A DNA stretch of 64,000 nucleotides, taken from Mesorhizobium sp. INR15. GTDB lineage: Bacteria; Pseudomonadota; Alphaproteobacteria; Rhizobiales; Rhizobiaceae. This document shows positions 50,906 through 58,913 of the stretch, in pieces. The first letter of the stretch is position 1. Each line of letters starts with the position of its first letter. Location of the stretch: contig NZ_CP045496.1 of NCBI RefSeq assembly GCF_015500075.1, positions 1,178,001 to 1,242,000 on the forward strand, in the 5' to 3' direction. Both the position numbers and the translations under genes were made by a program. Below the pieces are notes generated by a model, which was given only the letters and a program-made list of their open reading frames with translations, was not told the origin of the DNA and did no database searches.

Positions 50906-53311
50906 TCAGTCGCCGATCGTCACGGAGAAGTCGACATTCTCCCAATCACCGGTGTCCGGCCAGAAAAAAGTGAAAGTGAGCGTGGTGCCCTCGGCGAGGC
51001 CGGCCATGGGCAGATCAGCAAGATGAATGCCGAAGGCATTCTCCTTTGTCTCGCTGTCATGGGCCGTCGCCCAGGTGTCGGTGCTCCAGTGGACTGTCGC
51101 CCGGGCGGGCAGTTCGACGCGCAAGGCCTTGCCGGCCGGCAGCGTGCGGATCTTGCTGTTGAAGCGCCATAGCCTGAGCGGCGAGGTGGTCTTGCCCTCG
51201 ACGTAGCGCTTTACGCCTTGCCGCGGCATGTCGAAAACCGCACCGTCGCGTAGCGAGCGCAACAGCTTGATATGCTCCGAATGCGCCCAGACCAGCGGCA
51301 TGGCACTGCCTGAAGGGCCACCGTACAGCAATTCGCGCTCAGGCATGTCCGGCTGATCCCAGACCTGCTCCGGCAACAGGCCGCTGGGGCCGGCGGAGCC
51401 TTCCAGCGCCGCCAGCAGTCTGGCAGCCTCGGCCTTGCGGCCCGCCGCAAGTTCATAGTGCGCGCGCTCGCCGGCCAGCAGGGGCCAGGGCCGGCCCTGG
51501 CCGGTTCCGTCAAACGGGGCGCCATCCTCGTGCTCGCCATAGCCATCGCCATTGTAGCGATACCAGAGCGGCCCTTGCGGCAAGTCGCGGCGCAGCTGCG
51601 CGTCGATGACCTTGACCGTGTCGACCATGCGCGGGTCGTCAGCGGCCCTGAGGCCGAAGCGTACCAGCGCCAGCGCGTCAGGGCTGACGATTGCCTCGGC
51701 CGGGCGATCGGTGTCGCCGGGCGGCCGGTTCTTGATCGGAACATAGCCGTCCTTCGGCGATGCGGCGTCGGCGCTGTCGGGCGGCGCGATGCGGACGTAA
51801 TAGCCGTTGACGCCGGCCTCTTCGCACGCAGCCGTGGCGGTGACATAGGTCCAGCGCTCGATCTGGTCGTTCCAGACGTCGGCGGTTTCGCGCAGATAGT
51901 TTGCCGACTCGGCCTTGCCGCAGATATCGAGCATGTCGGCGGCGGCCAGCAGTGCCGCGATCTCGACCGCAAGCGTGAAGGGGCTATAGCCGGCGTCCTC
52001 TTCCCAGCGGTCCTCGCCGGTGACCGGACCGTTGCGCGCGACATAGGACGCGGCGCTCTCCATCATCGGCAGAAAGGCGAGCAGCTGGGCGTGGGGCAAG
52101 TGGCCTTCGCGGCGCAGTGCGTCCGCAAGCAGCAGCGGAAAGGCGCATTCGTCCATTTGCAGGCCGGGCCAATAGGGGGTGCCGTCGAGCCAGAGGTTCT
52201 GCGGCCAGTGTCCGTCCGGCTGCTGGATGGAGCGCAGATAGGAAAGGATCTTCACCGCGGTTGCCGGGTCGCCGGCGGCGAGAAAGCCGCCCGCCGTCTC
52301 GACCAGGTCGCGCGGCCAGACCAGGTGATAGCCGCCGAGGTCGTCGTCGCCTTTGTTGAAGCCCCAGGGGATGGACAGGCTGGCGACGGCCGCGCCGGGC
52401 ACGGCAATCGAGCGATGCGTCGCCAGCACGGCAGTGCTGACGCGGTAGCTGTTGACCCCGGATGCGGCCTGTCGATCCAGCTGTAGCAGGCCTGCCTGCC
52501 ATTCGCGCCATTTCTGGACATAGGATTTTTCGGCGGGCCCGAACCCCCGCTTCAAGCTGGCGGCGGCATTTTCAGCGGCCTCATCGGGCGTCGCGCCAAA
52601 GCCCAAGGCCAGCAAGGCCTTTGTCTTCGTGGCGGAAAAGCCGATCTCGCCGGTCAACGCGACATTGCCGTCCTCGGCCCGTTGGCAAGCCGGATCGAGC
52701 TGGCCGGCCTGATGCAGTTGCTGCCAGCCATCGGAGAAACCGACATAGCCGGCCGAGCAGGTCCGCCAGGGCAGTGACGAGGCAAGTGCCAGGCAAGTGC
52801 CGCGCCCCGACGCGAACAGCATAGGCTTGCCCTTGTGATCCCCGATCCAGGCGGTGTTGCCCATGCCGGCATTGACCAGATGCGGCGCCAGCAACGCGTA
52901 GACGCGGTAGTCGCCGGCAGCGCCCTTGAGCGGCGTGAAGGTGATTTCCTGCAGCAAGGCCGGACGGGCCGGATCGGCCAGCACGCGCTTGTCGATGCGG
53001 TAGGCGCCGTCGGTCGCGGTGTTGACCAGCCGGTAGGCCGGCACCCCATCCTCGAACGGCTCGATGCTGTGCGTGGCGTCCCGCTTCTCCTCGGAGAAAT
53101 ATCCGTCCGGTCCGGTGACGATCAGGCCGAGGTCGCGCGTGCAGGCGCTGTCGACGCGCGGATAATAGATTTCGTTGAGAATGCCGTGGCTTATCGTGAA
53201 CCAGACCTGGCCGGCCGGCGAAAGCGAAGTTCCGACGCCACTCTTGGCGCTTGACGTCCAGCGCGCCGGAATTCCCGGGGCGCCTTGAGCAACAGTCGGC
53301 GTCACTGCCAT
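50906..53311 (-). CDS. Glycoside hydrolase family 15 glucoamylase-type protein
   Basis: 801 residues, no signal peptide, so probably cytoplasmic. An N-terminal beta-rich domain (SSAKSGVGTSLSPAGQVWFT, GILNEIYYPRVDSACTRDLG) precedes an (alpha/alpha)6 barrel, with the catalytic-acid region YHLVWPRDLVETAGGF, SIQQPDGHWPQNLWLDGTPY and, near the end, LPEQVWDQPDMPERELLYGG. The family cleaves alpha-1,4-glucosidic or trehalose linkages to release glucose. It is the first gene of a minus-strand operon with gnd, zwf and glucokinase, which suggests that the released glucose is fed to the pentose phosphate route. Confidence 0.88.
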   Translation of the reverse strand: MAVTPTVAQGAPGIPARWTSSAKSGVGTSLSPAGQVWFTISHGILNEIYYPRVDSACTRDLGLIVTGPDGYFSEEKRDATHSIEPFEDGVPAYRLVNTATDGAYRIDKRVLADPARPALLQEITFTPLKGAAGDYRVYALLAPHLVNAGMGNTAWIGDHKGKPMLFASGRGTCLALASSLPWRTCSAGYVGFSDGWQQLHQAGQLDPACQRAEDGNVALTGEIGFSATKTKALLALGFGATPDEAAENAAASLKRGFGPAEKSYVQKWREWQAGLLQLDRQAASGVNSYRVSTAVLATHRSIAVPGAAVASLSIPWGFNKGDDDLGGYHLVWPRDLVETAGGFLAAGDPATAVKILSYLRSIQQPDGHWPQNLWLDGTPYWPGLQMDECAFPLLLADALRREGHLPHAQLLAFLPMMESAASYVARNGPVTGEDRWEEDAGYSPFTLAVEIAALLAAADMLDICGKAESANYLRETADVWNDQIERWTYVTATAACEEAGVNGYYVRIAPPDSADAASPKDGYVPIKNRPPGDTDRPAEAIVSPDALALVRFGLRAADDPRMVDTVKVIDAQLRRDLPQGPLWYRYNGDGYGEHEDGAPFDGTGQGRPWPLLAGERAHYELAAGRKAEAARLLAALEGSAGPSGLLPEQVWDQPDMPERELLYGGPSGSAMPLVWAHSEHIKLLRSLRDGAVFDMPRQGVKRYVEGKTTSPLRLWRFNSKIRTLPAGKALRVELPARATVHWSTDTWATAHDSETKENAFGIHLADLPMAGLAEGTTLTFTFFWPDTGDWENVDFSVTIGD

Positions 53312-53518
53312 TCCATTCGGTCTCCTGGACCCTTCCCTAGACCAGGACGCGAACCCTTTTCAATCATTGCACCGCAAGTTGATCGCCCGAGGCGGTTGGC
53401 GATTGATGTTGACAGCCCGCTGCTCATTCTGCATTTGTCTGATAATACATAAAAAACAGGAACGGGAAGATAGCAGCCTTCAACAGCCAGTAAGACCATC
53501 ACTCTTGGGAGGAGTAAC

Positions 53519-54532
53519 ATGAAGAAACTATTCGTCTTGGGCACGCTTGCGGCGGTGCTCGCGGCCGGTACGGCCATGGCCGACACCAGCGGCAAGAAGA
53601 TCGCCTTCTCGAACAATTATGCCGGCAATTCGTGGCGCCAGGCGATGCTCGACAGCTATGGCATCGTCACCAAGAAGGCCGTCGCCGACAAGGTTGTCGG
53701 GGCCGCGGACATCTTCACCACCGCCGACAAGGAGGTGCCGACGCAAGCCGCCCAGGTGCAGAACCTGATCCTGCAGGGCTATGATGCGATCGTCATCAAC
53801 GCCGCTTCGCCGGATGCGCTCAACGGCGCGATCAAGCAGGCCTGCGATGCCGGCATCGTCGTCGTGTCCTTCGACGGCACGGTGACAGAACCTTGCGCCT
53901 ACCGCGTCGTTGTCGACTTCAAGGACATGGGCAAGCAGGAAATCGAGCAGATGGCCAAGTTCCAGCCCAAGGGCGGGAATCTCCTGGAAATCCGCGGCCT
54001 TGCCGGCACCTCTATCGACGATGCCATTCATGCCGGTATCCTCGAAGGCGTCGCCGCCCATCCCGAATTCAAGATCGTCGGCTCGGTCACCGGCGACTGG
54101 GACCAGACCACGGCGCAGAAGGCGGTGGCGACCATCCTGCCATCGCTGCCCGACGTCGTCGGCATCGTCGACCAGGGCGGTGACGGCTACGGCGCCGCAC
54201 AGGCCTTCGCCGCCGCCGGCAAGCCGCGCCCGACCATCATCATGGGCAACCGGCAGGACGAGTTGCAGTGGTGGAAGGAGCAGAAGGACAAGGACGGCTA
54301 CAAGACCTGGTCGGCGTCGATCGCGCCCGGCGTCTCGTCGCTGGCCTTTTGGGTGGCGCAGCAGGTGCTCGATGGCCGCAAGGACATCCCGCACGACCTG
54401 CTGGTTCCCTATCTCGCCTTCACCCAGGACGATTTCGAGACCGAGCTGCCGAAAATCGTCAAGGGCGGCGTCGCCAGCCACGAATACAGCCAGGAGGACG
54501 CCGTCGCGGCCATCAAAGCCAACATCAAGTGA
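53519..54532 (+). CDS. Sugar ABC transporter substrate-binding protein (family 2/4)
   Basis: 337 residues. Signal peptide MKKLFVLGTLAAVLAAGTAM with cleavage near AMA-D. The mature protein has KIAFSNNYAGNSWRQAMLDS, QNLILQGYDAIVINAASPDA and GDWDQTTAQKAVATILPSLP, the periplasmic-binding-protein pattern of ribose/xylose-type systems. GGGAGGAG stands just upstream. Its ligand is unknown; it is divergent from the GH15 operon, so a carbohydrate or polyol is likely. First gene of an ABC operon. Confidence 0.92.
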   Translation: MKKLFVLGTLAAVLAAGTAMADTSGKKIAFSNNYAGNSWRQAMLDSYGIVTKKAVADKVVGAADIFTTADKEVPTQAAQVQNLILQGYDAIVINAASPDALNGAIKQACDAGIVVVSFDGTVTEPCAYRVVVDFKDMGKQEIEQMAKFQPKGGNLLEIRGLAGTSIDDAIHAGILEGVAAHPEFKIVGSVTGDWDQTTAQKAVATILPSLPDVVGIVDQGGDGYGAAQAFAAAGKPRPTIIMGNRQDELQWWKEQKDKDGYKTWSASIAPGVSSLAFWVAQQVLDGRKDIPHDLLVPYLAFTQDDFETELPKIVKGGVASHEYSQEDAVAAIKANIK

Positions 54533-54580
54533 TGGCTGAACGCTGTTGCCGCCCGCATCGTTGACTGGATATCGTTGAGC

Positions 54581-56098
54581 ATGCCTGAGGCCAGCGCTGA
54601 TATCGCCAAACAGGGCGGCGCCGAAAAACAATTCGGCGCCGCCAATACCGAGATAGTCAGACTGGACGGTGCCGAAAAACATTTCGGCGCGGTCCGGGCG
54701 CTTGCCGGCGTTGATTTCGGCGTCCGTGCCGGTGAGTGCGTCGGTCTGGTCGGCCATAATGGCGCCGGCAAATCGACACTCATGCATATGGTGGCGGGCA
54801 CGCTGATGCCCGACAGCGGCCAGATCAGCGTGCATGGCGGCATCGAGGAGAACTATTCGGTATCGCGGGCGCAGAAGCTCGGCATACGCTGCGTGTTCCA
54901 GGAATTGTCGCTGTGCCCAAACCTCAGCGTCGCCGAAAACACGCGCATCAACCATGCCTCGCTGCGCGGCTTCGGCTGGCGACGCCGTGCCGCCGATCTC
55001 ATTGCCGCCAAGCTCGACGAGATTTTTCCCGGCCATAGTATCTCGGCAGCCGACATCGTCGGTGATCTTTCCATCGGCCGTCGCCAGATGGTCGAGGTGG
55101 CGCGTGCCTTCACGGTCACGCATGACCGTCTCGATCTTGTCATTCTGGATGAACCGACATCCTCGCTCGACTCCCACACCGCCGGCCAGTTGCTGGCTTT
55201 CGTCCGCCGCTTTGTCGCCAGCGGCAAAAGCTGCATCCTGATCTCGCACGTGCTGGGCGAGGTGCTGTGGAATGCAGACCGCATCGTGGTGATGCGCGAC
55301 GGCAAGGTCGTCGTGACCGATGAGGCGGAGGCTTTCGATCGCGAGAGGCTGGTGACGGCCATGGGCGGTGCCGAGGCGCGCGAGAAGGCCGTTGAGAGCG
55401 CTGCCGACAGGCCGCCAAAGGGGGCGCTCAGCGTCCGGGCCCGCCCCTCGCGCCAGCAGGATGACAAGGAACTGGTCGCCCATGCGGGCGAAATCATCGG
55501 CCTGGCCGGCTTGGCCGGGCATGGACAGACCGATCTGCTGCTGGCGATCTTCGGGGCCGCCGCGCGCGCCAGAACCGGCATCGAGGTCACGGCGCCGGTG
55601 GCGCTGGTCGCTGGCGACCGGCAGTCGGACGGCATTTTTCCGCAATGGTCGATATCGGAGAATATCGGTATCCGTTCGCTGGCGCGCCTGCGCGGCGGCT
55701 TGCTGATCTCGCCACAGCGCGAAGCCGAGCTTGCGGCTTTCTGGCAAAAGAAGATCGGCATCCGCACGCCCGACATGAACAACAACATCTTCTCTTTGTC
55801 GGGCGGCAACCAGCAGAAGGCGCTGTTTGCGCGGGCGCTGGGATCGGATGCGAAGATCGTGCTGATGGACGACCCGATGCGCGGCGTCGACATCGGCACC
55901 AAGCTCGAAGTCTACGACCTTGTGCGCGAGGAGGCGCGCAATGGACGCACCTTCCTCTGGTACACGACCGAAACCGAAGAGCTCGACAATTGCGACCACA
56001 TCTATGTCTTCAAGAACGGCCGCATCGTCGCCAACCTGCGGCGCGACGAGCTGACCGAGGAAAAGATCATCCAGTCCTCGTTCGGCGACGCAGCCTGA
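54581..56098 (+). CDS. Sugar ABC transporter ATP-binding protein (RbsA-type, two NBDs)
   Basis: 505 residues with two nucleotide-binding domains. The first has Walker A GHNGAGKSTLMHMVAG, signature LSIGRRQMVEVARAF and Walker B DLVILDEPTSSLD. The second has a modified Walker A (GLAGHGQTDLLLAIFG), signature FSLSGGNQQKALFARAL and Walker B KIVLMDDPMRGVD, as usual in RbsA/XylG proteins where the second site is degenerate. A start at 54581 (ATG) is used. It energises uptake by the adjacent permeases. Confidence 0.93.
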   Translation: MPEASADIAKQGGAEKQFGAANTEIVRLDGAEKHFGAVRALAGVDFGVRAGECVGLVGHNGAGKSTLMHMVAGTLMPDSGQISVHGGIEENYSVSRAQKLGIRCVFQELSLCPNLSVAENTRINHASLRGFGWRRRAADLIAAKLDEIFPGHSISAADIVGDLSIGRRQMVEVARAFTVTHDRLDLVILDEPTSSLDSHTAGQLLAFVRRFVASGKSCILISHVLGEVLWNADRIVVMRDGKVVVTDEAEAFDRERLVTAMGGAEAREKAVESAADRPPKGALSVRARPSRQQDDKELVAHAGEIIGLAGLAGHGQTDLLLAIFGAAARARTGIEVTAPVALVAGDRQSDGIFPQWSISENIGIRSLARLRGGLLISPQREAELAAFWQKKIGIRTPDMNNNIFSLSGGNQQKALFARALGSDAKIVLMDDPMRGVDIGTKLEVYDLVREEARNGRTFLWYTTETEELDNCDHIYVFKNGRIVANLRRDELTEEKIIQSSFGDAA

Positions 56099-56099
56099 G

Positions 56100-57077
56100 A
56101 TGACGGCTGTACCCGTCGACAATGGATCGAAGAATTCCGAACGCGGCGCAGCGGCTCGGGCACGGCTATTGCGCGGCCTGTTACCGGCGCTGTCGCTGGT
56201 GATCGTGCTGATTGCCATCGCCTGGCTCAACCCGCGTGCGATCAGCTATTTCGGCTTCAGCCTGATGCTCAACCTGGCGATCCCGATCGCGCTGGCGACG
56301 ATCGCGCAGATGTTCGTCATTGCTGGCAACGAGCTCGACCTGTCCATCGGCACCTTTGTCGGCTTCGTCGGCTGCGTCACCGCCACCTGGCTGAAGGACG
56401 CGCCTTTGCTCGGCGCCGTCATCCTGCTCGGGTCGATCGGTATCTACGCACTGCTCGGCGCGCTGATCCATCTGCGCAACCTGCCCTCGATCGTGGTGAC
56501 GCTGGGCATGAGCTTCGTCTGGCAGGGCCTCGCAATCCTCGTCCTGCCGAAGCCCGGCGGCAAGGCGCCAGACTGGCTGCTTTCGGTCATGGCGTTCAAG
56601 CCGCCCTTCGTGCCGTTCCCAATCGTTGCCGCGCTGGTCATCGGCCTCGTCGTCCATTTCGGCCTGATGCGCACCTCCTATGGCGTGATATTGCGTGGCT
56701 CGGGCGGCAATCCGGCGGCGCTTGGCCGTGCCGGCTGGTCGCTGCTCAAGACCAAGATCGTGCTCTTCGCGCTGGCCGGGCTGTTCGGCGTCTTATCCGG
56801 CATGGCGCTGATCGGCATCACCACCTCGGCGGACGCCAATATCGGCAATGGCTACACATTGCTGGCGATTGCCGGCGTCATTCTGGGCGGCGGCGAATTC
56901 GTCGGCGGCCGGGTGTCGCCGATCGGCGCGGTCATCGGCGCGCTGACTTTGGCGCTGGCGGCATCGCCGCTGCTGACTTTCATGCACATTCCGCCGGACT
57001 GGCAGGTGGCGGCCAATGGCGCCATCCTGATCATCGTGCTGGCGGCACGGGTGCTGATCAGCCGCAAGGAGAGGTGA
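56100..57077 (+). CDS. Sugar ABC transporter permease 1 (RbsC-type)
   Basis: 325 residues with eight to ten hydrophobic helices. LRGLLPALSLVIVLIAIAWL near the start, QMFVIAGNELDLSIGTFVGF as the signature of ribose-type permeases, GRAGWSLLKTKIVLFALAGL, and the loop GGGEFVGGRVSPIGAVIGAL. Its ATG lies 2 bases after the ATPase stop. It pairs with the next gene to make a heterodimeric membrane channel. Confidence 0.92.
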   Translation: MTAVPVDNGSKNSERGAAARARLLRGLLPALSLVIVLIAIAWLNPRAISYFGFSLMLNLAIPIALATIAQMFVIAGNELDLSIGTFVGFVGCVTATWLKDAPLLGAVILLGSIGIYALLGALIHLRNLPSIVVTLGMSFVWQGLAILVLPKPGGKAPDWLLSVMAFKPPFVPFPIVAALVIGLVVHFGLMRTSYGVILRGSGGNPAALGRAGWSLLKTKIVLFALAGLFGVLSGMALIGITTSADANIGNGYTLLAIAGVILGGGEFVGGRVSPIGAVIGALTLALAASPLLTFMHIPPDWQVAANGAILIIVLAARVLISRKER

Positions 57078-57080
57078 GCG

Positions 57081-58028
57081 ATGCCATCGCTGAAAACGCT
57101 GCTCACCAAGCCATGGATCTGGTCTTTTGCCGGCGCCTTGCTGGTGTGGCTGGCGACCATCATCTTCACCGGCGGCCATGGCGCCGGCGGCATGGTTACG
57201 GCAGCACTTTCGCTGGCCGTGTTCACCGTCATTGTCGGTGTCGGCCAGATGTTCGTCATCACGCTCGGCCCCGGCAATGTCGACCTGTCGCTGCCGGCCA
57301 ATATCGGCCTCGCCAGTGCTGTCGCGATGAAGGTGATGGACGGCAATGACTCGATGATCGCGGTCGGGCTTCTGGCGGCGCTGGCCTGCGGCATGGCGAT
57401 TGGCGCCGCCAATTATCTCTTGATCTGGGCGCTGCGCATTCCGCCGATCATCGCCACGCTGTCGGCGAGTTTCATCATCCAGTCGATCGACATCAGCTAC
57501 GGGCGCGGGCTTCAGATCAAGCCGCCGCCCGGCTTTGCCGATTTCGCCAACTGGCAGGTGCTGGGCATTCCGGTGCTGGCGATCCTCACCGTGTTGTTCA
57601 CCATCGGCGCTGCAATCGCGCTGCAGCGCATGGTCTATGGCCGCTCGGTGCTGGCGATCGGGCAGAACATCCGCGCGGCTTGGCTGGCGGGGGTTCCCGT
57701 CGGGCGCATCCGCTTTCTCACCTACACGCTGTCAGGCGCGCTCGGCGGCATCGACGGCGCTCTGCTCGCCGGCTACTTCCGTGGCGCCAATGTCGATATC
57801 GGCAACGAATATCTGCTCGCCTCGATCGCGGTCGTTGTCATCGGCGGCACCTCGGTGGCGGGCGGCAAGGCCAATGTGCCCGGCGTCTGGGGCGCGGCGC
57901 TGTTCCTGGTGCTGCTGTTGACGATGCTCAACACATTCGGCGTCAGTGCCGGCGTGCGGCTGTTGCTGACAGGGCTGATCATTGTGGGGGTGATTACGGT
58001 GGCGGGAGGTCAGAAGGCACTGCGGTAG
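57081..58028 (+). CDS. Sugar ABC transporter permease 2 (RbsC-type)
   Basis: 315 residues of the same family: VGQMFVITLGPGNVDLSLPA, RQIKPPPG-like GRGLQIKPPPGFADFANWQV, GVPVGRIRFLTYTLSGALGG, and IAVVVIGGTSVAGGKANVPG at the cytoplasmic loop. It starts 4 bases after permease 1. The pair differs enough in sequence to be a heterodimer. It is the last gene of the operon; an intergenic repeat element follows. Confidence 0.92.
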   Translation: MPSLKTLLTKPWIWSFAGALLVWLATIIFTGGHGAGGMVTAALSLAVFTVIVGVGQMFVITLGPGNVDLSLPANIGLASAVAMKVMDGNDSMIAVGLLAALACGMAIGAANYLLIWALRIPPIIATLSASFIIQSIDISYGRGLQIKPPPGFADFANWQVLGIPVLAILTVLFTIGAAIALQRMVYGRSVLAIGQNIRAAWLAGVPVGRIRFLTYTLSGALGGIDGALLAGYFRGANVDIGNEYLLASIAVVVIGGTSVAGGKANVPGVWGAALFLVLLLTMLNTFGVSAGVRLLLTGLIIVGVITVAGGQKALR

Positions 58029-58036
58029 GGCACCTT

Positions 58037-58227
58037 CGTCATCCTCGGGCTTGACCCGAGGATCCATGCCACGACCTCAGCCGAGGAATGCTGCGGAACA
58101 CGATAGTTAGCCGATCGCCGGGGGCGTGAAGAGCAGCACTTGAACCGCGGCAACGCCTTGATGTCGCGGCATGGATCCTAGGGTCTGCGCCGCGTCGCTA
58201 CGCTCCTTGCTCCGCCCTAGGATGACG
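58037..58227. repeat. Long mosaic palindromic element between ABC and TetR genes
   Basis: Left part CGTCATCCTCGGGCTTGACC with GGATCCATGCC, and right part GGCATGGATCCTAGGGTC with CCCTAGGATGACG, are mirror images across about 190 bases. This is a typical rhizobial intergenic mosaic repeat. Its right end extends into the tetR stop region, supplying the stop codon at 58217-58219. Confidence 0.75.
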
Positions 58228-58840
58228 AGGTTACGACCTGCAAATGCCTGGCCAGCATCAGCCGTAGTTCTTCCAGCACCCCATCGCGCAGCCTTTTCTC
58301 GCCAACGAGCGCCAGCGGGATGCGCATCAGCTGCGGCACGATGACGGCGAGCCGCTCGGCCTGGCCTGCCGGCAGCGGCGGGTCGGCCTGCGCGAACAGC
58401 GCTGCGATCTGGCCGCGCCGTGTGGTGCGCATCGTGCGCCGCCAGCCGTCGTCTCCGGGCAGATCAAGCAGCGCCGAATAGGCCGGGTGGGTGGCGAGGA
58501 AGTCGCCCAGCACGTCGAACAAGGCATCGGCAATGGCCGCCGGCGCCAGACCGCTGGCGCGCTCCCGCAAGGCCTCGAGCTGCGCGGACAGCGCTTCCGC
58601 GTGTTCGGCCAGAATGGCCTCCGCCAGCGCCTCCTTGGTTGGGAAGAACAGATAGAGCGTGCCGATCGCCGCACCGGCCCGCGCGGCGATCTCGGTCATC
58701 GTCGTGGCGTCGAAACCCTTCTCGACAAACAGCAGCGCCGCACTCGCCATCAGGGCAGCGACCCGCTCGCGGCCTCTTTTCTGTTGCGGTGCACGCGGAT
58801 TCGCCACTGATGCTCTTGCTTTTTCCGAGGCCATCCTCAT
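58217..58840 (-). CDS. TetR-family transcriptional regulator
   Basis: 207 residues from the ATG at 58840 (a second ATG at 58834 is possible). The N-terminal HTH is ALMASAALLFVEKGFDATTM followed by TEIAARAGAAIGTLYLFFPTK. The ligand domain has no recognised motif. It is divergent from a DHA2-type pump, the usual arrangement of a repressor next to its target exporter. A TGAG-N6-CTCA palindrome (58852-58865) is in the shared promoter region. The last residues (VVTSSS) are encoded by the intergenic repeat. Confidence 0.85.
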   Translation of the reverse strand: MRMASEKARASVANPRAPQQKRGRERVAALMASAALLFVEKGFDATTMTEIAARAGAAIGTLYLFFPTKEALAEAILAEHAEALSAQLEALRERASGLAPAAIADALFDVLGDFLATHPAYSALLDLPGDDGWRRTMRTTRRGQIAALFAQADPPLPAGQAERLAVIVPQLMRIPLALVGEKRLRDGVLEELRLMLARHLQVVTSSS

Positions 58841-58851
58841 ATTTCCAAACC

Positions 58852-58865
58852 TGAGACTATCCTCA
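58852..58865. promoter_or_regulatory. Candidate TetR operator
   Basis: TGAG-ACTATC-CTCA lies 11 bases before the tetR start and 48 before the pump start, in the divergent promoter region. Size and position fit a TetR operator, but the palindrome is short and could occur by chance. Confidence 0.35.
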
Positions 58866-58913
58866 TATATAGCGCAAGCATTGACCATGCCAGCGCGTCC
58901 GAAAGTTGCCAGC

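Noticed and set aside
53409..53446. Promoter TTGACA...ATAAT upstream of the sugar ABC operon
   Set aside because: The TTGACA (53409-53414) and the GATAAT (53441-53446) are 26 bases apart, too far for a standard sigma-70 promoter.
53528..56230. A 900-codon open frame on the minus strand, opposite the sugar ABC genes
   Set aside because: It runs antisense through two well-supported genes, is rich in Arg, His and Asp, has no recognisable domain and mirrors the high third-position GC of the genes opposite.
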